Positions 53,015 through 61,765 of a DNA stretch of 64,000 nt are shown here, piece by piece. Below the pieces are notes generated by a model. The model saw only the letters and a list, made by a program, of their open reading frames with translations. It ran no database searches and was not told where the DNA came from. Position 1 is the stretch's first letter. Each line of letters opens with the position of its first letter. This DNA is from Micromonospora sp. WMMD1082. GTDB lineage: Bacteria > Actinomycetota > Actinomycetes > Mycobacteriales > Micromonosporaceae. The DNA is taken from assembly GCF_029626175.1 (NCBI RefSeq), contig NZ_JARUBM010000002.1:5907001-5971000 (forward strand), given 5' to 3'. Position numbers and translations under genes: made by a program.

Positions 53015-54271
53015 ATGCACGCCCCGCCGGTCGACGTCGATCTCGCCCTGGTCGGTGCGGGCGGCGCCGCCTCGCTGGTGCTGGCCGCGCTGGCCCGCCA
53101 CCGCGTACGCGACCTGCGGATCGCCGTCGTCGACCCGGTGCACCGGCGTGGCCAGGACCGGACGTGGGCCTTCTGGGACCGCCCGGGCAACGACCTGGAC
53201 GAGCTGCTCAGCGCCAGCTGGTCGCGGGTCGAGGTGATCACGCCCGGCACGCACCAGGCCCTGGACCTGGCCCCCCTGAGGTACGCGATGCTGCGCTCCG
53301 GCCCCATCTACGACCGCGCTGCCGAGGCGGAGCGGCGTCTCGGCGTGACCCGGATCGTCGCCGGTGCCGAGACGCTCGACGACGACGGCGAGCGGGTGCT
53401 GGTGCGTACCGTCGGCGGCCGGCCGGTGCTGCGGGCCCGCTGGGTGCTGGACTCCCGGCCGCGACCGCCGCGGCGCCCCGGGCGGACCAACTGGTTGCAA
53501 CACTTCCGGGGCTGGTGGCTGGCGGCCGACCGGCCGGTCTTCGACCCGGAACGGGCCGTGCTGATGGACTTCCGCACCCCGCAGCCGGCCCGGGGCGTCT
53601 CCTTCGGTTACGTGCTGCCGGTGGACAGCCGGTATGCCCTGGTCGAGTACACCGAGTTCGCACCCGATCTGCTCACCGGCGCGGCGTACGACGCGGCGCT
53701 GGCCGGCTACCGGGACCTGCTCGGTCTCGATCCGGCCCGGCTCACCGTCACCGAGGTCGAGAACGGGGTGATCCCGATGACCGACGGCCCGTTCGTGGCC
53801 CGCCCCTCACCCCGGGTGGTACGCCTCGGCACGGCCGGTGGCGCCACCCGCCCCTCGACCGGCTTCACCTTCTCCGCCATGCACCGCCAGGCCGAGCAGG
53901 TAGCCCGTGCGGTAGCCGCCGGACGGCCGCCGGTGCCGGCGCCCGCGTACCCCCGCCGGCACCGCTGGATGGACGCGGTCGCCCTGCGGGCGCTGGACCG
54001 CGACCTGGTCGGTGGCCCGGAGTTCTTCGGCCGGCTCTTCGCCGGCAACCCGGCGCAGCGGGTGCTGCGCTTCCTCGACGGCCACACCAGCGTGGCCGAG
54101 GACCTGGCGGTGATGCGCTCCACCCGGCTGCGGCCGATGCTCACCGCCACCGTGGCCGATGCCGCCGGCCGGCTCCGCGACCGGCTCGCGCCGGGGCACC
54201 GTCCGGAGTGGACGGTGCCGCCACCCGTCGGCGGCCCCGACCCCCCGAGCGTCGGCGGCCCGGTTCACTGA
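53015..54271 (+). CDS. Lycopene cyclase (CrtL/CrtY-type)
   Basis: 418 residues. The N-terminal FAD/NAD motif VDLALVGAGGAASLVLAALA, the segment QDRTWAFWDRPGN that is diagnostic of lycopene beta-cyclases, VLDSRPRPPRR, FRGWWLAADRPVFDPERAVL, MDFRTPQPARGVSFGYVLPV and the late RPSTGFTFSAMHRQAEQ all match the CrtY/CrtL family, which cyclises lycopene to gamma/beta-carotene. No phytoene synthase or desaturase gene is in the window, so the carotenoid pathway must be completed elsewhere. The stop codon is inside a 27-bp tandem duplication. Confidence 0.9.
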   Translation: MHAPPVDVDLALVGAGGAASLVLAALARHRVRDLRIAVVDPVHRRGQDRTWAFWDRPGNDLDELLSASWSRVEVITPGTHQALDLAPLRYAMLRSGPIYDRAAEAERRLGVTRIVAGAETLDDDGERVLVRTVGGRPVLRARWVLDSRPRPPRRPGRTNWLQHFRGWWLAADRPVFDPERAVLMDFRTPQPARGVSFGYVLPVDSRYALVEYTEFAPDLLTGAAYDAALAGYRDLLGLDPARLTVTEVENGVIPMTDGPFVARPSPRVVRLGTAGGATRPSTGFTFSAMHRQAEQVARAVAAGRPPVPAPAYPRRHRWMDAVALRALDRDLVGGPEFFGRLFAGNPAQRVLRFLDGHTSVAEDLAVMRSTRLRPMLTATVADAAGRLRDRLAPGHRPEWTVPPPVGGPDPPSVGGPVH

Positions 54272-54301
54272 GCCGGCGTCGGCGACCCGGTCACTGAGCC
54301 G
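54249..54301. repeat. 26-27-bp tandem duplication across the 3' ends of two convergent genes
   Basis: Units 54249-54275 and 54276-54301 (GCGTCGGCGGCCCGGTTCAC...TGAGCCG and a near copy with one deletion and one change). The first copy supplies the lycopene cyclase stop; the second supplies the convergent GNAT gene end. Confidence 0.85.
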
Positions 54302-54830
54302 CGTCACCGCCGGCCGCGGACGGGTGCCCGGCGTCGGCGGCGAGCGCGTGCAGTCGCTCCCCGTCCAACCGGAGCACGTCGAGTTCGTCGAGGGTGCGGG
54401 CGTGCAGCCGTCGATAGAAGCGCAGGGCCGGGTCGTTGGTGCGCAGCACCCACCATTCCAGGCGGGCGCAGCCGCGCGCCACGGCCAGCGCCGCCAGGTG
54501 GGCCAGCAGGGCCCGGCCGACGCCGTTGCCGCGCTGCTCCGGCCGCACGTACAGGTCGTCCAGATGGATGCCTGGCCGACCGGCCACCGTGCTGTAGGTC
54601 GGGTAGTAGAGCGCGAAACCGACCGGCTCGCCCGCGACGGTGGCGACCACCGCCTCGGCGGCCGGGTGGGCGCCGAACAGGGCGCGCGCCACGTCCGCCG
54701 GCTGTGCCGTCACCTCACCGGGGAAACCCTCGGCCTCGGTCAGCTCGACGATGAAGCGGTGCAGCACTTCGGCGTCACCCGGCTGCGCCGGCCGGATCAA
54801 CAGCCGGGTGTCGGCGACAAGATTGCTCAC
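54291..54830 (-). CDS. GNAT acetyltransferase, SSAT-like
   Basis: 179 residues, GTG start. The domain runs over the whole length: LLIRPAQPGDAEVLHRFIVE, GFALYYPTYSTVAGRPGIHL then DDLYVRPEQRGNGVGRALLA (acetyl-CoA loop), ARLEWWVLRTNDPALRFYRR. This is close to spermidine/spermine (diamine) N-acetyltransferases, so polyamine or amino-group acetylation is the likely activity. It converges with the lycopene cyclase. Confidence 0.9.
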   Translation of the reverse strand: MSNLVADTRLLIRPAQPGDAEVLHRFIVELTEAEGFPGEVTAQPADVARALFGAHPAAEAVVATVAGEPVGFALYYPTYSTVAGRPGIHLDDLYVRPEQRGNGVGRALLAHLAALAVARGCARLEWWVLRTNDPALRFYRRLHARTLDELDVLRLDGERLHALAADAGHPSAAGGDAAQ

Positions 54831-54901
54831 CCGGTCGACTGTAGGGCCCCACCGGCGCGGCCGGGTGCCCGCCGGCGGGGAGGCTTCGGTAGGTTGGCCG
54901 G

Positions 54902-55381
54902 ATGGTGGACGAGACGGCCGGCCCGGTGGTGCGGATCTGGACCGACGGCGCGTGCAGCGGCAACCCCGGGCCGGGCGGCTGGGGTGCGCTGCTGCGCTAC
55001 GGCTCCCACGAGCGTGAACTGCGCGGCGGCGAGGCGAGCCCGACCACCAACAACCGGATGGAGCTGACCGCCGCCATCGAGGCGCTGGAGAGCCTGACTC
55101 GCCCGGCCACCGTCGAGCTGCACACCGACAGCACGTACGTGCGCAACGGCATCACCAGTTGGCTGGCATCCTGGAAGCGCAACGGCTGGCGGACGGCGGC
55201 AAAGCAGCCGGTGAAGAACGCCGACCTGTGGCAGCGGCTGGAGGCGGCCTGCGCCCGGCACCGGATCACCTGGCTGTGGGTGAAGGGGCACAACGGGCAC
55301 CCGGAGAACGAGCGGGCCGACGCGCTGGCCAACCAGGGGATGACCGAGGCCCGGACCACCCCCGCGGGCGCCCGCCGCTGA
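54902..55381 (+). CDS. rnhA: Ribonuclease HI
   Basis: 159 residues. The catalytic DEDD set is present: Asp15 ([18 protein letters not shown]), Glu54 ([15 protein letters not shown]), Asp76 ([14 protein letters not shown]), Asp140 ([10 protein letters not shown]), plus a His (KGHNGH). It cleaves the RNA strand of RNA-DNA hybrids. The length is normal. ATG start with GG-rich upstream. Confidence 0.95.
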   Translation: MVDETAGPVVRIWTDGACSGNPGPGGWGALLRYGSHERELRGGEASPTTNNRMELTAAIEALESLTRPATVELHTDSTYVRNGITSWLASWKRNGWRTAAKQPVKNADLWQRLEAACARHRITWLWVKGHNGHPENERADALANQGMTEARTTPAGARR

Positions 55382-55443
55382 CGGTCGAGCGGCCGGCCCT
55401 CGTCGGGCACGATGGAGCGAGGACCCGGCACACCGGAGGGAAC

Positions 55444-56436
55444 ATGGTGCGATCGCGGCCGTCCCAGCCCACCCTCGCCGACGTGGCCCGCGCGGCGGGA
55501 GTGTCGACGGCCACCGCCTCGCGGGCGCTCAACGGCACCGGCCCGGTCTCCGCGCCGGTGCGCGAGCGGGTGCGGCGGATCGCGGCCGACCTGTCGTACG
55601 TGCCAAACCCGCTGGCCGTCTCCCTGGCCCGCCGACGCGGGCACCGGGTGGTGATCGGCGTCGTCGCGACGCACGCCCAGATGCTCACCGACCAGTATGT
55701 GGCCCGGCTGGTCGGTGCCGCCGCGCGGGAGGCCGACGCGCACGGCCTCGGGGTGTCGACGCGGTGGCTGCGCCCCGGTGACGTCACGCCCGTCGCCGAC
55801 GCCGCCCGCGACCGTGGCGTACACGGGTTGCTGCTGGTCAACCACAGTCTCCAGCTGCTCGACGCGGTGCCGGTGGCGCTGCGTGGCCGCGTCGCCGTGG
55901 TGGGGCCCGGCTTCGGCCGGGTCGCCGCACACGACGTGGACACCCGGGCGGCGATGCACGCCAGCCTGCGGCACCTGATCGACGGTGGCCGGCGGCGGAT
56001 CGCGATGCTGACCGGGCCGGGATGGGTGCCGAGCATGCGGCAGCCGGTCGCGGCGTACCGGGCGAGCATGCGCGAGCACGGCCTGCCCGTCCGCACGGTG
56101 ACCGGCGGGTTGAGCCTGGAGACCGGCGCGGCCGGGGCACGTCGGGTGTTGCGGAGCTGGCCGGACACCGACGCCATCGTGGCGATCACCGACGTCACCG
56201 CGCTGGGCGCGCTGCGGGAACTGGCCGACTCGGGCCGCCGCGTCCCCGACGACGTGGCCGTGGTCGGCTTCGACGACGTGCCGCTGGCCGCGCTGGGCCG
56301 CCCGGCCCTGACCACCGGCACCCACCCGGTGGAGCGGATCGCGGCCGGTGCCCTGCGGTGCCTGCTCGACGGCACCGCCGCCGCCGAGGCCGAGGTGGTG
56401 CATCCCTCCACGCTGGTGCCGCGGCAGAGCGCCTGA
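55444..56436 (+). CDS. LacI-family transcriptional regulator
   Basis: 330 residues. HTH at residues 8-55 (QPTLADVARAAGVSTATASR, ALNGTGPVSAPVRERVRRIA). The periplasmic-binding-like ligand domain extends from 65 (RVVIGVVATHAQMLTDQYVA) to the end (PALTTGTHPVERIAAGAL). A LacI-type operator sits just after its stop, before a GNAT/NAT/FMN-reductase run, and is its likely target. Ligand probably a sugar or related metabolite. Confidence 0.92.
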   Translation: MVRSRPSQPTLADVARAAGVSTATASRALNGTGPVSAPVRERVRRIAADLSYVPNPLAVSLARRRGHRVVIGVVATHAQMLTDQYVARLVGAAAREADAHGLGVSTRWLRPGDVTPVADAARDRGVHGLLLVNHSLQLLDAVPVALRGRVAVVGPGFGRVAAHDVDTRAAMHASLRHLIDGGRRRIAMLTGPGWVPSMRQPVAAYRASMREHGLPVRTVTGGLSLETGAAGARRVLRSWPDTDAIVAITDVTALGALRELADSGRRVPDDVAVVGFDDVPLAALGRPALTTGTHPVERIAAGALRCLLDGTAAAEAEVVHPSTLVPRQSA

Positions 56437-56451
56437 CGTCGGCACTTGCGG

Positions 56452-56465
56452 TGAAAGCGCTTGCA
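56452..56465. promoter_or_regulatory. LacI-family operator
   Basis: TGAAAGCGCTTGCA: palindromic with the central AGCGCT and half sites typical of LacI/GalR proteins. It is located between the LacI gene and the GNAT gene (18 bp before the latter's ATG), so the downstream genes are expected to be controlled by it. Confidence 0.75.
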
Positions 56466-56482
56466 CACCGTACGGTCCGGGC

Positions 56483-57166
56483 ATGGACACGACGGGGAGA
56501 CGCCCGCATCCGGTGATTCGACCGTACCGGGGCGAGGACCACGACGAGGTGTACGACATCTGCGTACGCACGGCCGCCGCGGGTGGCGACGCCCGGGGGA
56601 TGTACGCCAGCGACGACCTGATGCCCGATCTCTTCGCCGGCCCGTACCTGCACCTCGAACCGGAGCTGGCCTTCGTGCTCGCCGACGGGGCGCGGGTCGT
56701 CGGGTACGTGCTCGGCACGGCGGACACCCCCGCCTTCGTCCGCGCCTACCGGGACAGCTGGATCCCCCGGCTGGCGCACCGCTACCCGGCACCGGTCCGG
56801 CCGCCCGCCACACCCGACGAGGAGATGATCGCCCTGCACCACCGGCCGGAGCGGATGCTGCTGCCGGAACTGGCCGGCTACCCGGCCCACCTGCACATCG
56901 ACCTGCTGCCGGAGTACCAGGGCGCCGGGCACGGTCGTCGCCTGGTCGAGGTCTTCCTCGCGGCGGTGGCGCGCGCCGGGGCGCGGGCACTGCACCTCGG
57001 TATGGCGACCGCCAACGTGCGCGCCCGCGGCTTCTACGACCGGTTGGGCTTCCACGAGATCCCGGTGCCCGATCCGGGTCCGGTGACCTATCTGGGGCGC
57101 CCGACCCGCAGCTCACCGGCGGGGTCGACGAACGGCGGCGGGCTCGCCCCGGAGGTGTCACGGTGA
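56483..57166 (+). CDS. GNAT acetyltransferase, O-GlcNAcase-HAT-like
   Basis: 227 residues from ATG 56483. The layout IRPYRGEDHDEVYDICVRTA, LHIDLLPEYQGAGHGRRLVE with the acetyl-CoA Q/R-x-x-G-x-G/A loop, and MATANVRARGFYDRLGFHE matches the acetyltransferase domain found at the C-terminus of O-GlcNAcase and its bacterial relatives. Its substrate is not known. It is the first gene downstream of the LacI operator and its stop overlaps the arylamine NAT start (GTGA). Confidence 0.87.
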   Translation: MDTTGRRPHPVIRPYRGEDHDEVYDICVRTAAAGGDARGMYASDDLMPDLFAGPYLHLEPELAFVLADGARVVGYVLGTADTPAFVRAYRDSWIPRLAHRYPAPVRPPATPDEEMIALHHRPERMLLPELAGYPAHLHIDLLPEYQGAGHGRRLVEVFLAAVARAGARALHLGMATANVRARGFYDRLGFHEIPVPDPGPVTYLGRPTRSSPAGSTNGGGLAPEVSR

Positions 57167-58032
57167 CCGTCGAGAGTCGCCCCACCGTGCCGGTGCCGGC
57201 CGCGGAACCGGACGACGGGTGGCAGCGCGAGCCGCTCGACCTACCCGCGTACCTGGCCCGGATCGGCCACCGGGCGAGGCCGGCGGTGGGCGTGGCGACC
57301 CTGGTGGCGCTGCACCGCGCCCACGTGGCGGCGATCCCGTTCGAGAACCTCGACATCCCGCTGGGGCGGGGGGTGAGCGTCGAGCTGGCCGCGATCCAGG
57401 CGAAGCTCGTCGGGCGGCGGCGCGGCGGCTACTGCTTCGAGCACGGCCTGCTCTTCGCGGCGGTGCTGGACCGTCTCGGCTTCGCCGTCACCCGGCTGCT
57501 CACCCGCACCGGCGACCCGGCCGTGCACCCGCGTCCCCGCTCGCACCTGGTGCTGCGGGTCCGGCTCGGCGACGCCGACTGGCTGGCCGATCCCGGGTTC
57601 GGCTCCGGACTGCTCGAACCGGTCCCGTTGCTGCACAACCGGGTGCACCGGCAGGGGCAGTGGCGGCTGCGCACCTGGCGCGGCGCCGACGGCGGCTGGC
57701 GGTTGCAGCAGCGGGGGACCGCCGGCTGGGAGACCCTCTACACGCTCTCCGCCGAGGCGACGTACCCGGTCGACGTGGCGGGCGCCAACCATCTCACCGC
57801 GACCAGCCCCGGCTCGCCGTTCGTCGGGCAGCCGGTCGTCGTGCGCAAGGACGACGACCAGGTGCGGCGGCTCGTCGGTCGGGAGTACACGGTCGAGCGG
57901 GCCGACGGCAGCACCGTCACCCGCGCCGTCGCCGACGCCGAGCTGGGCCCGGTCCTGGCCGAGTTGGGCGTCGACCTGCCCCCGGCCGACCTCGCCGTAC
58001 TGGCCCGATCGACCACCCATCCAGAGAGGTGA
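57163..58032 (+). CDS. Arylamine N-acetyltransferase
   Basis: 289 residues, GTG start overlapping the upstream stop (GTGA), ribosome site GGAGGTG. The catalytic triad is Cys91 (RRGGYCFEHG), His128 (RPRSHLVLR) and Asp143 (WLADPGFG). Family-typical AIPFENLDIPLGR and PTHPER-like end. It acetylates arylamines or hydrazines (isoniazid-like) with acetyl-CoA, or acts in secondary metabolism. Coupled to the GNAT gene upstream and, after 5 nt, to the flavin reductase downstream. Confidence 0.93.
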   Translation: MTVESRPTVPVPAAEPDDGWQREPLDLPAYLARIGHRARPAVGVATLVALHRAHVAAIPFENLDIPLGRGVSVELAAIQAKLVGRRRGGYCFEHGLLFAAVLDRLGFAVTRLLTRTGDPAVHPRPRSHLVLRVRLGDADWLADPGFGSGLLEPVPLLHNRVHRQGQWRLRTWRGADGGWRLQQRGTAGWETLYTLSAEATYPVDVAGANHLTATSPGSPFVGQPVVVRKDDDQVRRLVGREYTVERADGSTVTRAVADAELGPVLAELGVDLPPADLAVLARSTTHPER

Positions 58033-58037
58033 TCCAC

Positions 58038-58604
58038 ATGACCGACGTGCCGATCCGACTGGCAGTCATCATCGGCAGTGTCCGGGCCGAGCGGACGGCG
58101 CCGCGCGTCGCGGACTGGCTGCTCGCCCGGCTCAAGTGCCACGCCGACCTCGACATCGACCTGCTCGACCTGGCCGGGCTGGACCTGCCGGCGGCGATGG
58201 ACGGCACCGGCGACGCCCGCGTCTTCGCCGACCGGATCCGGCAGGCCGACGCCTACCTGGTGCTCACCCCCGAGTACAACCACGCCTACCCGGGACCGTT
58301 GAAGACCGCCATCGACAGCGCCAACCAGGAGTGGTGGGCGAAGCCGGTCGCCTTCGTCTGCTACGGCGGCACGTCCGGCGGCCTGCGCGCGGTCGAGCAG
58401 CTGCGACTGGTCCTCGCCGAGCTGCACGCGGTGACCCTGCGGCACACGGTCTCCTTCCCCAACGTGTGGGAACGGTTCGACGCCGAGGGCGGCCTGCGGG
58501 ACGCCGCGCGGGCCGAGGAGCAGCTGGACACCCTGCTGGCCGGTCTGCGCTGGTGGTCGGCGGCGCTACGCACGGCGCGCGCCGCCGCCCCGTACCCCGG
58601 CTGA
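58038..58604 (+). CDS. NADPH-dependent FMN reductase
   Basis: 188 residues, ATG 58038 with a GAGAGG ribosome site. The flavodoxin-like fold reads IRLAVIIGSVRAERTAPRVA with the phosphate-binding loop, then VLTPEYNHAYPGPLKTAIDS (FMN isoalloxazine loop), and FVCYGGTSGGLRAVEQLR. It reduces FMN/quinone-like acceptors with NADPH. Third gene of the LacI-controlled run. Confidence 0.92.
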   Translation: MTDVPIRLAVIIGSVRAERTAPRVADWLLARLKCHADLDIDLLDLAGLDLPAAMDGTGDARVFADRIRQADAYLVLTPEYNHAYPGPLKTAIDSANQEWWAKPVAFVCYGGTSGGLRAVEQLRLVLAELHAVTLRHTVSFPNVWERFDAEGGLRDAARAEEQLDTLLAGLRWWSAALRTARAAAPYPG

Positions 58605-58629
58605 GTTCACCCGTCCTGGTGACCGAGAA

Positions 58630-60324
58630 TCAGTGCGCGCCCAGGCGGGCCAGCGGTTCGACCAGCTCGCGCTCCTCGTAGGACAGATGCGACAGGAGCG
58701 TGTCGCTGAGCAGGTCCACCGCGGCCCGCAACTCGGCCATCCCGTCCGGGGCGGCGACGAAGGCGACCAGCGCGCGGTCGACGCCCTCCAGCACGTCGTG
58801 GATGGCGTGATGCTCCTCCACGAGCCGGTCGATGACCGGCTTGAGCCGCGGGTCGGCCCGCCGCAGGTGTGGAAAGAGCGACCGATCCTCGATCGTGTGG
58901 TGGGTGGTCACCACCCGGCAGTACGACTCGCAGTAGGTGCCCAGCGTCCACTTGTTCTGCCGCATCGTCATCGTGTTGATGTGCGAGCGGGCGGCGCCCA
59001 CGTCGATCAGCCCGGCGGCGACCTGCTCGACGAGATCGTGGATCTGGGCCAGTTCGGCCCGTAGCCCGTCGTGCACGTCGATCAGGTGCTGCGCGCCGGC
59101 CTGCTCGTGCGCCGTGTAGGTGCGCGCCGGGTCGGGTGCCGGCCCCGTCGGTCGGGCCGACTCGTCCCACACCCGCACGTCACTGCGGCGTACGCCGTCG
59201 TCGGGTGTCGGCACCACCGCGAACGGCCCCGCCCCGCTCCAGCCCCGACGCCCCACCGACCGCCCCGCGGCACCGGCCCGTGTCGCGGCCGAGGTTCCTC
59301 CGGTGGCACCGGCCCGTGCCGTGGCCGAGGTCCCCTCGGTGTTGCCGGCCGTGCCGCGCGTGCCGCCTGCGCCCGTGCCGTCTGGGTCGCTCGCGTGGGC
59401 CCCGACGGCCTGCCCATCCTTACCGGCCGGGCGGGTGGAGCGTTCGGCGGCGACCAGTTCCCGGGTGGCCGGAGCCACCTCGGCGGCGAAGCGCCGCAGG
59501 TCGTCCGGGTCGTCACTGCCGAGGATGAACGTGCTGATCCCCTCGGTCAGCGCCAGGTCGGCGAGTTCCTCGGCCCACTGCTCGGCCGGGCCGTCCAGCG
59601 GGCCGCGGCCGGTCGCCGCGAACCGCCCGTTGACGTTGAGCAGCCGGCGTACCTCGGTCGGGGACCGGCCGGCCCCGGCGGCGGCCTCGTCGATGATCGC
59701 ATTGCCCCGGGCCAGGTCGCCGGGTTGCAGGTAGGCCAGCGAGGGAAGCCAGCCGTCGGCCCGACGCCCGGTCAGCGCGAGCATGCGGGGCTTGTAGGCG
59801 CCGAGCCAGATGCCCACGTCGTGGGCGGGAGCCGGCCCGCGCTTGGCGCCGACCGCCCGGTGGAACTCGCCCTCGACCCGTACGCCGCCACGGGCGTCGG
59901 CGGCCCAGATCTGCCGGATGATCTCGATCGCCTCCGTCAGGGCCTGCACGCCCTGCCCGGGGGAGAGGCGCCGCCCGCCCATCGCCTCGATGGCGTCCCA
60001 GAACGCGCCGGCGCCGAGGCCGAGTTCCATCCGGCCGTCGCTGAGCAGGTCGAGGCTGGCCACGGCACGGGCGAGCACGGCGGGTGGGCGCAGCGGCAGG
60101 TTGGTGACGTTCGCGGCGAGGCGTACGCGTTCGGTCCGGGCGGCGACGAAGCTGAGCAGCGTCCAGGTGTCCAGGAAGGCCGGCTGGTACGGGTGGTCCT
60201 GGAAGGTGACCAGGTCGAGCCCGACCTGCTCGGAGAGCAGGGCCAGGCGCACCGGCCGGGCCGGGTCGGCGTTGCCGGGCGTGAGGAAGGACCCGAAGGT
60301 CAGCGGGTGCCCGTAGTCGCTCAT
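58630..60324 (-). CDS. Fusion of LLM-class (luciferase-like, F420/FMN) oxidoreductase and hemerythrin HHE domain
   Basis: 564 residues. Residues 1 to about 295 are an LLM TIM-barrel (HPLTFGSFLTPGNADPARPV; LVTFQDHPYQP; GRMELGLGAGAFWDAIEAMG; WLGAYKPRMLALTGRRADGW). A low-complexity Gly/Ala/Thr linker (about 310-385) leads into a hemerythrin-like domain with iron-type His/Glu residues (AGAQHLIDVHDGL; VVTTHHTIEDRSLFPHL; LVEEHHAIHDVLEG; LSHLSYEERELVEPL). Combining a flavin/F420 reductase and an oxygen- or NO-sensing di-iron module in one chain is rare. It is divergent from a MarR regulator and likely controlled by it. Confidence 0.88.
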   Translation of the reverse strand: MSDYGHPLTFGSFLTPGNADPARPVRLALLSEQVGLDLVTFQDHPYQPAFLDTWTLLSFVAARTERVRLAANVTNLPLRPPAVLARAVASLDLLSDGRMELGLGAGAFWDAIEAMGGRRLSPGQGVQALTEAIEIIRQIWAADARGGVRVEGEFHRAVGAKRGPAPAHDVGIWLGAYKPRMLALTGRRADGWLPSLAYLQPGDLARGNAIIDEAAAGAGRSPTEVRRLLNVNGRFAATGRGPLDGPAEQWAEELADLALTEGISTFILGSDDPDDLRRFAAEVAPATRELVAAERSTRPAGKDGQAVGAHASDPDGTGAGGTRGTAGNTEGTSATARAGATGGTSAATRAGAAGRSVGRRGWSGAGPFAVVPTPDDGVRRSDVRVWDESARPTGPAPDPARTYTAHEQAGAQHLIDVHDGLRAELAQIHDLVEQVAAGLIDVGAARSHINTMTMRQNKWTLGTYCESYCRVVTTHHTIEDRSLFPHLRRADPRLKPVIDRLVEEHHAIHDVLEGVDRALVAFVAAPDGMAELRAAVDLLSDTLLSHLSYEERELVEPLARLGAH

Positions 60325-60371
60325 CTCGGCGTTCCTTCCGGTTGGGCGGCGGCGGTCACCGCACCTCCGCG

Positions 60372-60405
60372 ATGTTATTGCGTACAGAACATCATTGCCC
60401 AATAA
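60372..60405. promoter_or_regulatory. AT-rich inverted repeats in the LLM/MarR divergent promoter
   Basis: Two overlapping symmetric patterns: ATGTT...AACAT at 60372-60392 and TTATTG...CAATAA at 60375-60405. They are markedly AT-rich compared with surrounding DNA. The location midway between the start codons (about 48 bp from one and 29 bp from the other) fits MarR operators. Confidence 0.6.
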
Positions 60406-60433
60406 AGTATGTGATCTGCGATAACCTGGGGGG

Positions 60434-60982
60434 ATGACCGGTGCGCAGGCCAGCGACCCCCATCCCGACCCGATCAACGAGGATCTCGGGTGGATGCTCG
60501 GCGTCGTCTTCCGTGCCTACGTCCGCGCCGCCGACCACGCCGTCGGCGACCTGCCGGGCGGGCCCCGGGGCTACCAGGTGCTCACCGCGGCCGACCGGCA
60601 GCCCGCCCGCAACCAGGGCGCGATCGCCGAGGAACTGGGCATCGACCGCACCGTGCTGACGTACCTGATCGACGACCTGGAACGCGACGGGCTGGTGGTC
60701 CGGCGACCCGACCCGGCCGACCGGCGCAGCCGCCTGGTCACCCTCACCGAGGCCGGCCACGAGGCCGCGCGACGCCGGCGGGAGGCGCTCCGGACGGTCG
60801 AGTCGCACCTGCTCCGGGCGCTGCCTCCCGAGGAGGCCGTGACGCTGCGGGCGCTGCTGCAACGCGTGGCCTGCGCGGCGCAGGCGCTCGACCCGCTCAC
60901 CGACCTGTGCCAGGTGGTCGAGGAGGCGGTGGAGCGGCCACCCGCCGGCCGGGGTGGCCGCCACCGGCCGGCGCGCACCTGA
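60434..60982 (+). CDS. MarR-family regulator
   Basis: 182 residues, ATG start after GGGGGG. wHTH: QGAIAEELGIDRTVLTYLID then DLERDGLVVRRPDPADRRSR with the wing DRRSRLVTLTEAG. It is expected to bind the AT-rich inverted repeats between itself and the LLM-hemerythrin gene, sensing a small phenolic or oxidant. The C-terminus is extended and basic (GRGGRHRPART). Confidence 0.92.
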   Translation: MTGAQASDPHPDPINEDLGWMLGVVFRAYVRAADHAVGDLPGGPRGYQVLTAADRQPARNQGAIAEELGIDRTVLTYLIDDLERDGLVVRRPDPADRRSRLVTLTEAGHEAARRRREALRTVESHLLRALPPEEAVTLRALLQRVACAAQALDPLTDLCQVVEEAVERPPAGRGGRHRPART

Positions 60983-61037
60983 CGGCGCCAAGTCGCCGGG
61001 CACCGGCGGCGTGGTGCTCCCCGTACCGTGCGGGGCT

Positions 61038-61640
61038 ATGCGGATCACCAAGTACACGCACTCCTGCGTCCGGCTCGAACATGACGGTCGCGTCCTCGTC
61101 ATCGACCCCGGCACGTGGAGCGAGCCGCGCGCCCTGGTCGGCGCGGACGCCGTACTGGTCAGCCACGAGCACGTCGACCACATCGACGTGCTCCGGCTGG
61201 CCGGCCTCGGGGTGCCGGTCTTCGTGCCGGAGGGCGCCGCCCTGCCGGACCTGGCGCCGCTGCCGGTGACCCGGGTCCGGCCGGGCGAGCGGTTCACCGC
61301 CGCCGGTATCGAGGTCACCGCGGTCGGCGGCCGGCACGCCACCATCCACGACGGGCAGCCCGACTGCGCCAACCTCGGCTACCTCGTCGCCGACGCGGTC
61401 TACCACCCGGGCGACTCGTTGCACCCGCCCGGTCGGCCGCTGCGGACCCTGCTGGTGCCGGCGCAGGCGTCCTGGCTCAAGCTGACCGAGGCGATCGACT
61501 TCGCCACCGGGATCGGCGCGCCCGAGGTCTTCCCGATCCACGACGCCCAGCTCAACGAGCGCGGCCTGGCCAGCGTCAACGGCTGGTTCGGCGAGACGGT
61601 GCCCGGCTACCGGTACCTCGCCCCCGGCCAGACCGCCTGA
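61038..61640 (+). CDS. MBL-fold metallo-hydrolase
   Basis: 200 residues. N-terminal RITKYTHSCVRLEHDGRVLV, metal motif VLVSHEHVDHIDVLR (HxHxDH), GGRHATIHDG, VYHPGDSLHPPGR, and late FPIHDAQLNERG. This is the UlaG/UPF0173-like group of metallo-beta-lactamase-fold hydrolases. The substrate is unknown. The last codons are duplicated downstream (see repeat). Confidence 0.9.
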   Translation: MRITKYTHSCVRLEHDGRVLVIDPGTWSEPRALVGADAVLVSHEHVDHIDVLRLAGLGVPVFVPEGAALPDLAPLPVTRVRPGERFTAAGIEVTAVGGRHATIHDGQPDCANLGYLVADAVYHPGDSLHPPGRPLRTLLVPAQASWLKLTEAIDFATGIGAPEVFPIHDAQLNERGLASVNGWFGETVPGYRYLAPGQTA

Positions 61641-61674
61641 CGGTGCGGCCGGTCCGGGCCAGACCGCCTGACGG
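61626..61674 (+). repeat. 18-bp duplication of the MBL gene end
   Basis: GGCCAGACCGCCTGACGG occurs at 61626-61643 (with the stop codon) and again at 61657-61674. Confidence 0.9.
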
Positions 61675-61765
61675 CCCGGCCCGGACGGGCCGCGCCGGGT
61701 GGACCCCGCCGCTCCGCCCCGGCCATCGACGAGGGCACCGCGATCGTCGCCTCGGTCCGTCGCGC

